A DNA stretch of 64,000 nt from an uncultured Verrucomicrobiales bacterium (GCA_947039485.1 CAMQZC010000006.1:35902-99901); one strand, 5' to 3'; numbered from the stretch's first letter, positions 32,284-42,591 are shown. The notes: generated from the letters alone by a model not told the origin. Numbers and translations are program-made.

Positions 32284-33741
32284 TTAGCAGGAGTAGTTAA
32301 TGGGCTCCTCTGTGATTGTCACATCATGAGGATGGCTCTCCTTGAGGCCGCCTGAGGTGATGCGAGTGAATCGAGCGTTGTCGCGCAGCTCCACAAGGTT
32401 GTTGGCACCGACGTAGCCCATACCCGAGCGCAGACCGCCCACGAGTTGGAAGAGCACATCGCCGAGCATACCCTTGTAGGGGACGCGAGCTTCAACACCC
32501 TCAGCAACCATTTTGTTGCTAGCATTTTGACCGTAGCGGTCGCCTGAGCCTGCACGCATAGCGCTCAGGGAGCCCATACCGCGGTAAGTCTTGAAGTTGC
32601 GGCCTTGGTAATGAACAACAGCACCGGGGCTTTCTTCGCAGCCTGCGAGCATACCACCCATCATGATGAGGTCTGCGCCAGCGGCGAGAGCTTTCACCAC
32701 GTCACCCGAGTAGCGGATACCGCCATCAGCGATGACTGTCACGCCAGCAGGGCGAGCCACCTTAGCGACTTCTTGAATTGCTGTAAACTGGGGCATGCCC
32801 ACGCCTGAGATGACGCGAGTCGTGCAGATGGAGCCGGGGCCCACACCTACTTTAATCGCATTAGCACCAGCAGAAATTAGATCAGCTGCACCATCTTGTG
32901 TGACGACGTTACCAGCTACAACTGGCTTGTCGGAGAGCTCACGGAGCTTCTCAATCACGTAGAGCACGCGGCTCGTGTGACCTGTAGCAGCATCAATAAA
33001 GAGTGCATCAGCACCAGCCTCAATCAGAGCTTTAGCGCGGTCGAGGAACTCTGGGCCTGGGCCTACAGCTGCGCCGCAGCGCAGGCGACCAAGTTCATCC
33101 TTGGAGGATTCTTGGAAGTTCTCACGCTTGCAGATATCAGTCTCAGTGATGAGACCAGCCAAGCGACCATTGCTATCGATGAGAGGCAGCTTTTCAATGC
33201 GCCTGCTGTAGATAATCTGGCGAGCTTCCTCAGGAGTTGTGCCAGGTCGGCCAGTGATGAGACGCTCGATAGGAGTCATGACATCAAGGACGGTAAGCTT
33301 GTTGAGGTCGTGTCCGTCAAAGACGCGCATGTCGCGGCCTGTGACAATACCCTGCAACTTCATATCGGAGTCAACGACAGGGAATCCTGAGAAGCCATGC
33401 AGAGCCATAATGGCGCGCACATCGCTAAGGGTCATGTCCTTGTTGACCGTGATTGGTTGAGTGATAACAGCGTTTTCGTAGCGCTTTACGCGAGCCACCA
33501 GTGCGGCTTGATCCTCAATACGGTTGTTGCGGTGAATGACACCAAGACCACCCTCACGAGCCATCGCAATAGCCATTTCTGCCTCTGTCACCGTATCCAT
33601 GGGTGCCGAGAGAATGGGGAGGCGTAGGGGAAAACCCTTGACGAGCTGTGAGCAGGGGTCTGCGTCACTGGGGAGAATCTTGCTCAAACAAGGGAGCAAG
33701 AGGATATCATCAAATGTAAGTCCAAGTTGAATATCTGCCAT
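32284..33741 (-). CDS. guaB: Inosine-5'-monophosphate dehydrogenase
   Basis: GuaB oxidises IMP to XMP with NAD, the committed step of GTP synthesis. The ATG at 33741 ([17 protein letters not shown]) gives the standard 485-residue protein; a Met seven codons upstream is less likely. A pair of CBS domains interrupts the barrel at about 93-205 ([24 protein letters not shown]). The catalytic Cys is in [18 protein letters not shown], and the flap contains the Arg-rich [10 protein letters not shown] region. [12 protein letters not shown] replaces the usual D-x-AHGHS motif (Ala-Thr instead of Ala-His). Confidence 0.97.
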   Translation of the reverse strand: MADIQLGLTFDDILLLPCLSKILPSDADPCSQLVKGFPLRLPILSAPMDTVTEAEMAIAMAREGGLGVIHRNNRIEDQAALVARVKRYENAVITQPITVNKDMTLSDVRAIMALHGFSGFPVVDSDMKLQGIVTGRDMRVFDGHDLNKLTVLDVMTPIERLITGRPGTTPEEARQIIYSRRIEKLPLIDSNGRLAGLITETDICKRENFQESSKDELGRLRCGAAVGPGPEFLDRAKALIEAGADALFIDAATGHTSRVLYVIEKLRELSDKPVVAGNVVTQDGAADLISAGANAIKVGVGPGSICTTRVISGVGMPQFTAIQEVAKVARPAGVTVIADGGIRYSGDVVKALAAGADLIMMGGMLAGCEESPGAVVHYQGRNFKTYRGMGSLSAMRAGSGDRYGQNASNKMVAEGVEARVPYKGMLGDVLFQLVGGLRSGMGYVGANNLVELRDNARFTRITSGGLKESHPHDVTITEEPINYSC

Positions 33742-33808
33742 GTCAGAGACTAGCGTAATCAACCCCGAGATGCAAGACTAATCCTAGCGTTGCATGCAAA
33801 AAATCAGC

Positions 33809-34453
33809 TTAAAATGTCAGAAAGCCAAGTGCGGTGGCTAATAAGGTGAGCGCAAAAAGCCCCAGTAACCCTGCAAATACAGTATCTACCAGCCTCAAGT
33901 GACGCAGGTAGCATGCGCGGAGAGGTCGCCACTGGAGCAATCCGCTCCACATCGCCCAGCCACCAGCGCCAAAGAGCGTCAAGCTGAGCACCACGGCCAC
34001 GCGATACCAAGGTAAATCTGAAAACTGCTGCAGGGGAACGAGCGTCACACCAGCCAAGAAGAGCGTGCACTTGATGTTGAGTATATTACAGAGAAATCCC
34101 TGTACAAAAATACTCCCATCTGAGTCGCGCCGCATGGCGCTGCCTACCATGTCCTCTCCCTGCAAGCTCTGCGAGCTCACAATCTTGTACACCAAATACA
34201 GCAGCCAGAGAGCTGCCGCCACCAGCACATAATGACTCCAAGGCTGCTCCACCAGCCAGAGGCCGATGAGGCAAATCATGATGATATGCCCCGCAAAGCC
34301 TAAGCTAATACCTAGACCTGCCATCGTGCCCGCGCGCCAGCCCTGAGCTAGAGCCGTACGAAAGACGAAAATTACATCTGGCCCCGGGCTCAGCTGCGAG
34401 ATAACCAGCAGAAGCGACATGGACACCAAGCTAACAATGGCCTCAATAATCAT
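33809..34453 (-). CDS. LysE-family exporter
   Basis: A 214-residue inner-membrane protein with about six helices. The family signature SPGPDVIFV follows the first helix, and GLGISLGFAGHI the second. Such proteins (LysE, RhtB) export amino acids such as lysine, homoserine or threonine. The start overlaps the mnmA stop (34450-34453), so it is translated from the mnmA transcript. The substrate cannot be deduced. Confidence 0.9.
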   Translation of the reverse strand: MIIEAIVSLVSMSLLLVISQLSPGPDVIFVFRTALAQGWRAGTMAGLGISLGFAGHIIMICLIGLWLVEQPWSHYVLVAAALWLLYLVYKIVSSQSLQGEDMVGSAMRRDSDGSIFVQGFLCNILNIKCTLFLAGVTLVPLQQFSDLPWYRVAVVLSLTLFGAGGWAMWSGLLQWRPLRACYLRHLRLVDTVFAGLLGLFALTLLATALGFLTF

Positions 34454-35556
34454 TCAACACTCACGGAGCTAAAGAAACCGCCACCCAGCAGCTTTGATCC
34501 AGCAGGGAAGGCATCGCAAGGAGCCTCCATCGCGTAGAACGCGCAGACCTGCCCAAGCGCAAGCGCGCGCAGGGGCTCATCAAAGAGTAATTCCACCGTC
34601 TCATCGTCCAGATAGCTGCAAGTGGCAGCGACACTGGGAGCGCGGTAGCGTGGCTGCACGAGCACGCGCTGAGGCAGGGGAGATAGCGTATTGCTAATCT
34701 GCGATACCTCGGCACGGCGCGAGTATAGACCTGCGGTCTCTAGACCCTCATAGCCTAGTACGAGCTGGTTTTTTTCTAAATTCTTGCCCACCACCACATA
34801 GGCTACACCCTCACGAGGTGATGCTATCTGATGCCCCTTGCGCTGCCCCATGGTAAAGAGATGCAGCCCCTCGTGGCGACCCAGCTTGCGGCCATTGATA
34901 TCGACAATCTCGCCTGGATTATCAGGGAGATAATGGCGTAGGAAATCACTCATTTTCACCTGCCCGATGAAGCAAATGCCCTGCGAGTCTTTTTTCTCTG
35001 CATTGGGGAGCTTAAAGCGGCGCGCTAGCTCGCGTACCTCTGGCTTGGCAATATCGCCAATGGGGAACATAGCGGACGCCACCTGATCGGGGCGCATCAG
35101 CGCGAGGAAGTAAGATTGATCCTTGTTACCATCTGCTCCGCGGATGATATAAGAGCCCTCAGGCGCGTCAAAGCGGCGGGCGTAATGCCCTGTAGCAACT
35201 GCTTCAAAACCTTGGATGCGGGCATAATCCAGCAAGACACCAAATTTCATCTCGCGATTACAGAGCACATCGGGATTGGGGGTCGAGCCATTGCGGTAGC
35301 CCTCAATGAGGTAATGCACCACGCGGTCGCGATACTGCTCGATGAGGTCCACGACACGCAGTTCGATGCCTAGCGTCTCCGCGACGGCTCGAGCGTCATC
35401 TATATCTTGGAGCCAAGGGCATTCCCCGGGGATATTCTCATCATTAATCCAGTTTTTCATGTAGGCAGCAACCACCTCATGACCTTGCTCTACGAGCAGG
35501 GCCGCAGCTGCCGCGCTGTCCACACCTCCACTGAGTGCTACTAGAATACGTGCCAT
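34450..35556 (-). CDS. mnmA: tRNA 2-thiouridylase MnmA
   Basis: MnmA adds sulfur at position 2 of U34 in tRNAs for Lys, Glu and Gln. At 368 residues it has normal length. The PP-loop SGGVDS is at 9-14; the catalytic Cys pair is in NPDVLCNREMKFG (near 99) and GICFIG (near 195). The middle holds the tRNA-binding domain and the C-terminus a beta-barrel (LFDEPLRALALGQVCAFY). The first base-pairing region of a long hairpin lies about 45 bp upstream. Confidence 0.96.
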   Translation of the reverse strand: MARILVALSGGVDSAAAAALLVEQGHEVVAAYMKNWINDENIPGECPWLQDIDDARAVAETLGIELRVVDLIEQYRDRVVHYLIEGYRNGSTPNPDVLCNREMKFGVLLDYARIQGFEAVATGHYARRFDAPEGSYIIRGADGNKDQSYFLALMRPDQVASAMFPIGDIAKPEVRELARRFKLPNAEKKDSQGICFIGQVKMSDFLRHYLPDNPGEIVDINGRKLGRHEGLHLFTMGQRKGHQIASPREGVAYVVVGKNLEKNQLVLGYEGLETAGLYSRRAEVSQISNTLSPLPQRVLVQPRYRAPSVAATCSYLDDETVELLFDEPLRALALGQVCAFYAMEAPCDAFPAGSKLLGGGFFSSVSVE

Positions 35557-35600
35557 GGGAAGAATCTACAGCAAAAACGCAGAAAAGGGAATCCTAAAGT

Positions 35601-35684
35601 ACAACAAAGAACCAGCTCGTCTCAATCAAGCACAAGAGCTAGTTGCTGCCATGTGCGTGCTTGGATGAGCTGGTTCTTTGTTGT
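35601..35684. terminator. Long hairpin between bioA and mnmA
   Basis: An 18-bp perfect stem (35601-35618 with 35667-35684) encloses a second stem CAAGCAC (35627-35633)/GTGCTTG (35657-35663) and a loop of about 23 nt. It lies after the bioA stop. The structure is larger than the other terminators here and has no T-run directly after the outer stem in the bioA direction; it may end the transcript, be a processed RNA element or an attenuator. Confidence 0.6.
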
Positions 35685-35694
35685 TAGGGAGTTT

Positions 35695-37017
35695 TTAGCT
35701 AGGCATGCAGGCAAGCGCGTCGCTGATGCCTTGCTCGATAGCCGCAAAGGCTTGTCTAATCTCCTGCTCGCTAATGCAGAGAGGAGGCATGAAGACGATG
35801 GTGTCATGTGTGACGGGGCGCGTGAGCAGCTGATAGGGTCGCATGGCGACACAGGCTTTCTCTCCTGCGCGCTCGTTTTGCAGGTAGGGGCTGCCATCTG
35901 CTCTGGTGATGTCGATGCCAAGAATCATCCCCACCTGCCGATGGGCACGGACATAGGGGCTGCTCTGCTCAAGCTGCTGCGCAAGCTGCGCGATGAGCTC
36001 AATCTTAGGCACTAGATTCTCCAGCACCTGATCCTCCTCAAAGATATCAAGGCTCGCCATCGCCGCTGCGCAGCCGATGGGATGCGCGGTGAAGCTGTGA
36101 CCATAGTAGAAGGTTTTGTTCTCGCTGTAGTCTCCAAGGAAGCTCTCAAAGATGCTCTCTGTTGTGAGGCAGGCGGCCAAGGGGCTATACCCACTGGTGA
36201 GACCCTTGGCGCAGCAAAGGAAGTCGGGGATGACTCCTTCGATCATGCTGGCAAAGAGTTTGCCTGTGCGTCCAAAGCCAGTCATGACTTCATCGCAGAT
36301 GAGGTAGATGTTATTATCGTTGCAGTACTCACGCAGCTCAAGCAGCATGCCTTTGGGCCATGGGGTCATGCGGTTGACGCCTTGGATGATGGGCTCAATC
36401 ACGATGGCGGCGATGCTGGCACGCTCGTCTTGGCTCAGGGCGTGTAGGTCTGCCATGCCTGTTGCATGGTGTACGGGGATGCCGTAGCCTTTGAACTTGT
36501 CAAAGAAGTTGGCGACTCCGCCCAGTGAGGCGGCTCCCATGGTGTCGCCGTGGTAGCAGTTGTTAAAGGCGACAAAGCTGCGGCGTGCTTCCTCCCCGGG
36601 GGTCTGAGCCCAGCTCTGGAATGCCATCTTGAGTGCGGTCTCCAGCGCGGTCGATCCGTCATCGGAGAAAAAGACGCGGCTGAGTGTGTCCTTGGGGAAG
36701 TAGCTGCAAAGGCGCGTGGCAAGGTCGCTGGCTAGTCCATGCGAGAAGCCTAGGTAGCTGCTGTGGGCTATCTTGCCTGCTTGTGCGGCGATGGCGCTCA
36801 CGATGCGAGGGTGCGCATGCCCATGGATGTTGACCCAGATGGAGCTGTTGCCATCGATATAGCGTCGTCCGAGGCTGTCGCGCAGCCAGACGCCCTCGCC
36901 TGATTCGATGAATAGCATTTCGCTTTCCTTGCCCCAGATGCTCTGAGGGGTGAAGGGGTGCCAGCAGTGCTTGAGGTCGCGGCTGCGCCAGAGTTGTGTT
37001 TGTTGCTCGGGGGTCAT
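35695..37017 (-). CDS. bioA: Adenosylmethionine-8-amino-7-oxononanoate aminotransferase
   Basis: BioA is a PLP enzyme that makes diaminopelargonate in biotin synthesis using SAM as amino donor. At 440 residues it matches the family. HCWHPFT near residue 17 and HAHPRIVSAIAAQ belong to the class III transaminases of the BioA type, the cofactor Lys is in CCAKGLTSGYSP (near 270), and IYLICDEVMTGFGRTG carries the PLP Asp. It is 8 bp downstream of dnaB, in an unusual but compact pairing; other bio genes are not seen. Confidence 0.93.
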   Translation of the reverse strand: MTPEQQTQLWRSRDLKHCWHPFTPQSIWGKESEMLFIESGEGVWLRDSLGRRYIDGNSSIWVNIHGHAHPRIVSAIAAQAGKIAHSSYLGFSHGLASDLATRLCSYFPKDTLSRVFFSDDGSTALETALKMAFQSWAQTPGEEARRSFVAFNNCYHGDTMGAASLGGVANFFDKFKGYGIPVHHATGMADLHALSQDERASIAAIVIEPIIQGVNRMTPWPKGMLLELREYCNDNNIYLICDEVMTGFGRTGKLFASMIEGVIPDFLCCAKGLTSGYSPLAACLTTESIFESFLGDYSENKTFYYGHSFTAHPIGCAAAMASLDIFEEDQVLENLVPKIELIAQLAQQLEQSSPYVRAHRQVGMILGIDITRADGSPYLQNERAGEKACVAMRPYQLLTRPVTHDTIVFMPPLCISEQEIRQAFAAIEQGISDALACMPS

Positions 37018-37025
37018 GGTAGTCT

Positions 37026-38465
37026 TTATTCTTCTTCTTCGTCGGCGCGGGGTTCGCGTGGAACGAATTTCATGAGCTCCGCGTGGAAGCTCAGATGGAT
37101 TGTGCCTGTGGGGCCGTTACGGTTCTTGGCTAGCACGAGAGTGGCCTCACTGCCTAGTGTTGCGCGCTCCTCCTCGTCCTCAGCGTAGTAGGCTGAGCGG
37201 TAGAGGAGGCCGATCATGTCGGCATCCTGCTCGATAGCGCCTGATTCACGCAGGTCACTCATCATGGGTGTACCCTTGTTCTTGCCTGCACGGCTCTCAG
37301 GGCCACGGTTGAGCTGAGCGAGCACCACGATGGGGACGCGCAGTTCTTTGGCTAGGCTTTTGAGCCCGCCTGAGATTTCTGCAATTTCACGCTCGCGGCT
37401 GTTTTGCGCCTGCTTGGTGTGGGATCGCATGAGCTGGAGGTAGTCAATGCCGATGAAGCCAAGATCGGGGTGATCCTTCATCACGCGGCGAGCCTTGGCG
37501 CGCAGCTCTGTGATGGAGATAGCCGCCGTGTCATCGAGGATGAGCTTGCTACCAGCTAGCTCAAGCATGGATTGCTTGAAATGCTGCATGTCATCAATAC
37601 TCATGGTGCCCTTGTTCTTGATGCTTTGACGGCTCAGTCGGCTGCGGGCATAGAGCAGACGCTCGACCAGCTGGACGCTAGGCATTTCGCAGGAGAACAT
37701 CAGGACGGGCTTTTTGAGGTCGAGAGCAATATGCTCAACGATGTTGAGGAGGAAGGAGGTCTTGCCCATTGCTGGACGAGCTGCGATGACAAAGAGCTCA
37801 CCAGACTTCAAGCCATTGATGCACTCATCGAGTCGGGGGAAGCTGGAGCTGAGCCCCAGAGGCTCGCCCTTGGAGGAGAGCATGCGCTCCACATTGGCCA
37901 TGGCCTCGGTGATATCCTGAGTCATGCTCCAGTTCTCACCCTTGGCGGCAGTCGCGCGAATTTGGAGGACAGCCTGCTCGGTCTCATCCAGCAGCTGCTC
38001 GACCTCTGCCTCACTGGTGAATGCGGAGTCTGTCGCCTTGTTGGCTGTGAGAATAATTGCGCGGCGGATGTACTTCTCCTTGAGTGTCTCAAAGTGGCTC
38101 TTAAAGAGTGCCGTTGTTGTGGCAAAGGCAAAGACATCCATCATGCCAGCATGACCACCGATGGCCTCAAGTTGTTTGCGGTCGTTGAGTTCTTGCGCGA
38201 CGGAGACGGCATCAATGGGGATGCTCTTGTCATAGCGCGAGCGGAAAATATCCCAGAGAATACGGTGTGCCGGGATGTAGAAGTAATCGCCTGACATTCC
38301 CTCACTAATGCATTGCGAGATGATGTTGGTGGGGTCAATGACCATCATGGACAAGAGGCTTTTTTCCACGCCTGGAGCCTGAGGCATGATGTTGCCGCTA
38401 GCGCGAGCAGACTTGCTGCCTGAGGCGGCGTGGAGGTCGATGGTTTCTTGGAAGTTGTCAGTCAT
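37026..38465 (-). CDS. dnaB: Replicative DNA helicase DnaB
   Basis: The hexameric helicase unwinds DNA at the fork. The ATG at 38465 gives a 479-residue protein starting MTDNFQ; the frame is open 28 codons further but the extra part is not conserved. N-terminal domain about 30-140 (EKSLLSMMVIDP), RecA-like motor with Walker A ARPAMGKTS near 225, DDMQ and Walker B GFIGIDYLQLM, and the arginine-finger region near LAKNRNGPTGTI. The gene reads away from parC, sharing about 175 bp of intergenic space. Confidence 0.95.
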   Translation of the reverse strand: MTDNFQETIDLHAASGSKSARASGNIMPQAPGVEKSLLSMMVIDPTNIISQCISEGMSGDYFYIPAHRILWDIFRSRYDKSIPIDAVSVAQELNDRKQLEAIGGHAGMMDVFAFATTTALFKSHFETLKEKYIRRAIILTANKATDSAFTSEAEVEQLLDETEQAVLQIRATAAKGENWSMTQDITEAMANVERMLSSKGEPLGLSSSFPRLDECINGLKSGELFVIAARPAMGKTSFLLNIVEHIALDLKKPVLMFSCEMPSVQLVERLLYARSRLSRQSIKNKGTMSIDDMQHFKQSMLELAGSKLILDDTAAISITELRAKARRVMKDHPDLGFIGIDYLQLMRSHTKQAQNSREREIAEISGGLKSLAKELRVPIVVLAQLNRGPESRAGKNKGTPMMSDLRESGAIEQDADMIGLLYRSAYYAEDEEERATLGSEATLVLAKNRNGPTGTIHLSFHAELMKFVPREPRADEEEE

Positions 38466-38596
38466 AGCAGCCTGCGCGTATTGTAGCGTGGGTAGGGGGG
38501 CAATGCAAGAAATTTTAGCTTTGAGACGCACGCTGTCATGCAGGCTCACCCACTCTTCATAATGATTATTTTGCTCTGTTGGTCTAGTTTCAGGGC

Positions 38597-38625
38597 TTGT
38601 AAGTTAATCGATGTTCTGCTAGGAT
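38597..38625 (+). promoter_or_regulatory. Promoter of parC
   Basis: TTGTAA (38597-38602), 17-bp spacer, TAGGAT (38620-38625), 17 nt before the ATG at 38643. Confidence 0.6.
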
Positions 38626-38642
38626 AGCAGCCGCTAACGACC

Positions 38643-40760
38643 ATGGATGACACCCCTATTCACCAACAGGACAACCCCAAAGGCATCCATAAGATGTATG
38701 GGGATTACTTTCTCGAGTACGCGTCCTATGTGATTCTCGAGCGCGCGGTCCCCCACGCCCTCGATGGTCTCAAGCCTGTACAACGCCGTATCCTCCACGC
38801 GATGGATCGCCTTGATGATGGACGATTCAACAAGGTTGCTAATATTGTGGGTGATACCATGAAGTACCACCCACATGGCGATTCCTCCATCGGCTCGGCT
38901 CTCGTGAGTCTCGGTCAGAAGGATTTGCTCATTGATATGCAGGGCAATTGGGGTAATATCCTGACGGGTGATTCCGCTGCGGCTGCTCGTTATATTGAGG
39001 CTCGTCTCTCAGCCTTTGCCAAGGAGGTGCTCTTTAGCCCCAAGGTGACGGATTGGAAGATGAGCTATGATGGACGTAACAAGGAGCCTGTGACGCTGCC
39101 TGTGAAGTTCCCCCTACTGCTGGCTCAGGGCGCGCTTGGGATTGCTGTGGGTATGAGCTGCCAGATTATGCCGCATAATTTTAATGAGCTCATTGACGCG
39201 GCTATTGCTTATCTGGGCGATAAGCCCTACACGCTCTACCCCGATTTCTTGACGGGGGGCTTGCTGGATGCGAGCGGCTATAATGATGGTGCCAATGGTA
39301 GCCGTCTGCGCAGCCGTGCGCTGATTGACACGAGCAACAAGAAGTGCCTGCGCATCCGCGAGGTTCCTTTTGAGACGACGACAGAGGCTATTATTGCTAG
39401 TATTGAGTCGGCTGTTGAGAAGGGTAAGATTAAGATTAACCGCATCGAGGATAACACGGCGGCAGAGGTTGATATTCTTATTTACCTCCCCCCCAATAGT
39501 GATGTGGAGAAGATTTGCAATGCGCTCTATGCCTTCACCCTGTGTCAGGTGAGTATCTCGCCTAAGGCGGTGGTGATTGTTGATAGTCGACCTGTGTTTA
39601 TTGGCGTGAGTGAGATTCTGAAGCTCAATGTGGATGATACAAAGCGCCACCTCAAGGCGGAGCTCGAAGTGAAGCTCGCAGAGCTTGGCGAGTCTTGGAT
39701 GCAGGCTAGCTTGGAGAAGATTTTTATCGAGAAGCGTATCTATAAGGTACTCGAAGAGAGCGATAACTGGGAGCAGTCTCTTAAGGAGATTGGCGAGAAG
39801 TTGTCGCCTTTTGTGGTTGATTTCCTGCGTGCTGTGACGCGTGATGATATTATCAGGCTGACCGAGATTCGTATTAAGAAGATTGCTAAGTATGAGCTGC
39901 ATGCTGCGGAGAAGTTTATTTCGAAGCTCGAGGATGAGATTGCGAAGACTAATCGCAATCTCGCCCAGCTGACTCGCTTTACGATTCGCTGGTTTGAGGG
40001 GCTGCGCAAGCGCTACGGTGCTCAGTGGCCTCGTCGTACGCAGCTCACGGCATTTGATCAGGTGACGCGCGCGCAGGCTGCTGTGGAGAATGAGACGCTT
40101 TACCTCGATGAGGAGGGCTTTGCTGGCTATGCGCTCAAAAAGGGCGACCCGCTGGGCAAGTGCAGCAGCATGAGCGATGTTCTCACAATTGATTCTCAGG
40201 GTGTGCTGATGGTGAGGCGCATTCAGGAGAAGTTCTATGTGGGCAAGAAGTTACTCTATATTGGCGTGCTGCGCAGTGAGGATGACCCAGTCTTTAATCT
40301 GATTTACCGCGATGGTAAGGAGGGTGCTTGCTATGCGAAGCGCTTCAAGCTCGGCGGCTTCACTCGGGAGAAGGCTTATCCTCTCACGCAGGGGACTGCT
40401 GGTAGCCGTATTTTCTTCTTCTCCATGCATGATCAGGAGGAGGGCAGCGCTGCTATTGCGGTGAATGTCCACCTGAAGAATCAGCTCAGCAAGCTGCGCC
40501 GCCCCATTCTCTTTGACTTTGCGAAGTTGAGGATCAAGGGACGCATTGTGCGGGGTAATACCGTGACCAAGAATCCGGTGGAGCGCATTGCCCGCGCGCA
40601 GATTGCGCGTGAGGAGGATGAGCCGCTGATGCTGCCGCCTCTCGCTCCATCGAATGACGCAGAGCCGCTCACCCCAGATGCGATGGCGCTTATTGCGCCT
40701 GTAGAGTCTGCTGAGGCTCCTAAGGATGTCCAGCCTGGTCTGCCTGGCTTGGATTGCTGA
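38643..40760 (+). CDS. parC: DNA topoisomerase IV subunit A (ParC)
   Basis: A 705-residue type II topoisomerase subunit that separates linked daughter chromosomes. YFLEYASYVILERAVPHALDG and KYHPHGDSSIG are the family marks, and the DNA-cleaving Tyr117 is in AAAARYIEARLS. The middle has the coiled tower and the end a reduced, Bacteroidetes/Chlamydia-like C-terminal domain. It is shorter than GyrA and lacks the GyrA box, hence ParC. A parE gene is not in the window. In the quinolone-contact helix the usual acidic residue is replaced (GDSSIGSA). Confidence 0.9.
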   Translation: MDDTPIHQQDNPKGIHKMYGDYFLEYASYVILERAVPHALDGLKPVQRRILHAMDRLDDGRFNKVANIVGDTMKYHPHGDSSIGSALVSLGQKDLLIDMQGNWGNILTGDSAAAARYIEARLSAFAKEVLFSPKVTDWKMSYDGRNKEPVTLPVKFPLLLAQGALGIAVGMSCQIMPHNFNELIDAAIAYLGDKPYTLYPDFLTGGLLDASGYNDGANGSRLRSRALIDTSNKKCLRIREVPFETTTEAIIASIESAVEKGKIKINRIEDNTAAEVDILIYLPPNSDVEKICNALYAFTLCQVSISPKAVVIVDSRPVFIGVSEILKLNVDDTKRHLKAELEVKLAELGESWMQASLEKIFIEKRIYKVLEESDNWEQSLKEIGEKLSPFVVDFLRAVTRDDIIRLTEIRIKKIAKYELHAAEKFISKLEDEIAKTNRNLAQLTRFTIRWFEGLRKRYGAQWPRRTQLTAFDQVTRAQAAVENETLYLDEEGFAGYALKKGDPLGKCSSMSDVLTIDSQGVLMVRRIQEKFYVGKKLLYIGVLRSEDDPVFNLIYRDGKEGACYAKRFKLGGFTREKAYPLTQGTAGSRIFFFSMHDQEEGSAAIAVNVHLKNQLSKLRRPILFDFAKLRIKGRIVRGNTVTKNPVERIARAQIAREEDEPLMLPPLAPSNDAEPLTPDAMALIAPVESAEAPKDVQPGLPGLDC

Positions 40761-40840
40761 GCTCATCTGAGCTGAGCCGCCCACAGAGTGCTGATAATTT
40801 CTTGGGGAGTGATTTTAGAGTCAGCTGCCTCAGATTGGGG

Positions 40841-40869
40841 TTGCCAAATTGAGCCCCAAGCTTTATACT
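40841..40869 (+). promoter_or_regulatory. Promoter of pgi
   Basis: TTGCCA (40841-40846), 17-bp spacer, TATACT (40864-40869). The ATG at 40881 is 11 nt after the -10 box, so the leader is about 5 nt. The promoter lies within the longer open frame and supports the later start. Confidence 0.65.
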
Positions 40870-40880
40870 CGCAGCCCGTC

Positions 40881-42419
40881 ATGCAGCACTATTCTCAACA
40901 ACTTGTTCGCTACCCAGAGATGGGTATCTCCCTTGACTTTTCCAAGATTTCCCTCACGCCCGACTTCATGGAGAGCATGCAGGATCGCATCACACGCGCC
41001 TATAGCGATATTGCTGCCCTTGAGGCTGGCTCCATCGCTAACCCTGATGAGGGTCGCATGGTTGGTCACTATTGGCTGCGCAACAGCGACTTGGCGCCTA
41101 CCGCTGAGCTCAAGCTGCTCATTGATGAGCCCATCGCTGATTTGAAGTCCTTTGCCGCAGCTATCCACAGTGCAAGCATCGTTGCTCCCTGTGGCAAGCC
41201 CTACAGCAGCTGCCTTGTCATCGGTATCGGTGGCTCCGCACTCGGCCCAGAGTTACTGGCTGACGCCCTCCCTAATCAAGGTCTCAAGATGGCCTTCCTC
41301 GACAACACCGACCCCGATGGTATGATCAAGGTGCTCAATACCCTCTGCCTTGAGGAGACACTCGTCGTTGTCATCTCTAAGAGCGGTGGTACCCCTGAGA
41401 CTCGCAATGGCATGGTCTGCGCGCAGGCCTACTTTGCGGACAAGGGTGTAGCCTTTGCCCCCCAAGCCGTTGCCGTGACTGGTATTGACTCAGCCCTCGA
41501 CAAAGTAGCCCTCGCTCAAAGCTGGCTCAAGCGCTTCCCTATGGAGGACTGGGTCGGTGGTCGCACCTCGGTAACCTCCGTCGTAGGTCTCGTCCCAGCC
41601 GCCCTGCAAGGTGTGGATGTTGATGCCCTGCTCGCAGGAGCTGCCGACATGGACCGCAAGACACGCGCTCACGACTGTGCCAATAATGCCGCGCTCAAGC
41701 TCGCTCTGGCATGGTACAAGGCAGGTGAGGGTCAGGGACTCAAAGACATGGTCGTACTTCCCTACAAGGACAGTCTCGTGCTCTTCTCTAAGTACCTGCA
41801 ACAACTCATCATGGAGTCCATCGGCAAGGAACTTGATCTCGATGGCAAGCTTGTTCATCAAGGTCTCTCCGTCTATGGTAACAAAGGCTCCACTGACCAG
41901 CACGCCTACGTGCAGCAATTGCGTGACGGTATTCACAACTTCTTCGTCTGCTTTGTCGAGGTGCGCCAGTCCGCTGCTGACGGCGTTGAGGTCGAGCCCG
42001 GCTTTAGCTCTGGTAACTACCTGCAAGGTTTCCTTCGCGGCACGCGCAACGCGCTGGCTGATAATGGTCGTGAGAGCATCACTATCTCCATCCCCGAGGT
42101 GAATGCCTCCACACTCGGCATGCTCATTGCTCTCTTTGAGCGCGCAACGAGCTTCTACGCTAGCCTCGTGCACATCAACGCCTATCATCAACCAGGCGTG
42201 CAAGCAGGCAAGCTTGCTGCAAATATCTTTCTCACCCTGCTTAGCGATGTGAAGGCTGCTCTGAGTCCTGAGCTCCGCACAGCAACTCAGATTGCTGCTG
42301 AGCTGGGAGCCAACGAGGAGGACTGCTACCATGCGCTGATGCATATCGCTGAGAGCGGTAAGGCAAGCTGGCAGATGGGCGCAAGCGCCGCAGAGGATAG
42401 CTTTGCGGCCAAGAGCTGA
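40881..42419 (+). CDS. pgi: Glucose-6-phosphate isomerase
   Basis: Pgi interconverts glucose-6-phosphate and fructose-6-phosphate in glycolysis. From the ATG at 40881 it has 512 residues. Motifs: IGIGGSALGPEL near 116, SKSGGTPETRNG near 170, DWVGGRTSVTSVVGL near 223 and GNKGSTDQHAYVQQL near 333 with the catalytic His. The codons are C-ending (CTC, ATC, AAC) and the coding strand is C-rich, unlike the adjacent parC; this may mean high expression. Confidence 0.96.
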   Translation: MQHYSQQLVRYPEMGISLDFSKISLTPDFMESMQDRITRAYSDIAALEAGSIANPDEGRMVGHYWLRNSDLAPTAELKLLIDEPIADLKSFAAAIHSASIVAPCGKPYSSCLVIGIGGSALGPELLADALPNQGLKMAFLDNTDPDGMIKVLNTLCLEETLVVVISKSGGTPETRNGMVCAQAYFADKGVAFAPQAVAVTGIDSALDKVALAQSWLKRFPMEDWVGGRTSVTSVVGLVPAALQGVDVDALLAGAADMDRKTRAHDCANNAALKLALAWYKAGEGQGLKDMVVLPYKDSLVLFSKYLQQLIMESIGKELDLDGKLVHQGLSVYGNKGSTDQHAYVQQLRDGIHNFFVCFVEVRQSAADGVEVEPGFSSGNYLQGFLRGTRNALADNGRESITISIPEVNASTLGMLIALFERATSFYASLVHINAYHQPGVQAGKLAANIFLTLLSDVKAALSPELRTATQIAAELGANEEDCYHALMHIAESGKASWQMGASAAEDSFAAKS

Positions 42420-42437
42420 GTTATAAAATTTCATTCA

Positions 42438-42468
42438 AGCCGTCTCGTGATCTACGAGGCGGCTTTTT
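42438..42468 (+). terminator. Terminator of pgi
   Basis: AGCCG-CTCGT pairs with ACGAG-CGGCT around GATCT and is followed by TTTTT, 18 bp after the pgi stop. Confidence 0.9.
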
Positions 42469-42591
42469 GCTTGGTATGTGCGCCCATCCATTTGGCGCGC
42501 AGTGCTTGCGCAGAATGATATTAACTCAAACACCTCCACCGCCCTGCGACAATATCCAAGTCACGCAGACACAATGACTCTGACTTGAGCA

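Noticed and set aside
41490..42434. 314-codon frame opposite pgi
   Set aside because: Antisense shadow of a conserved gene.
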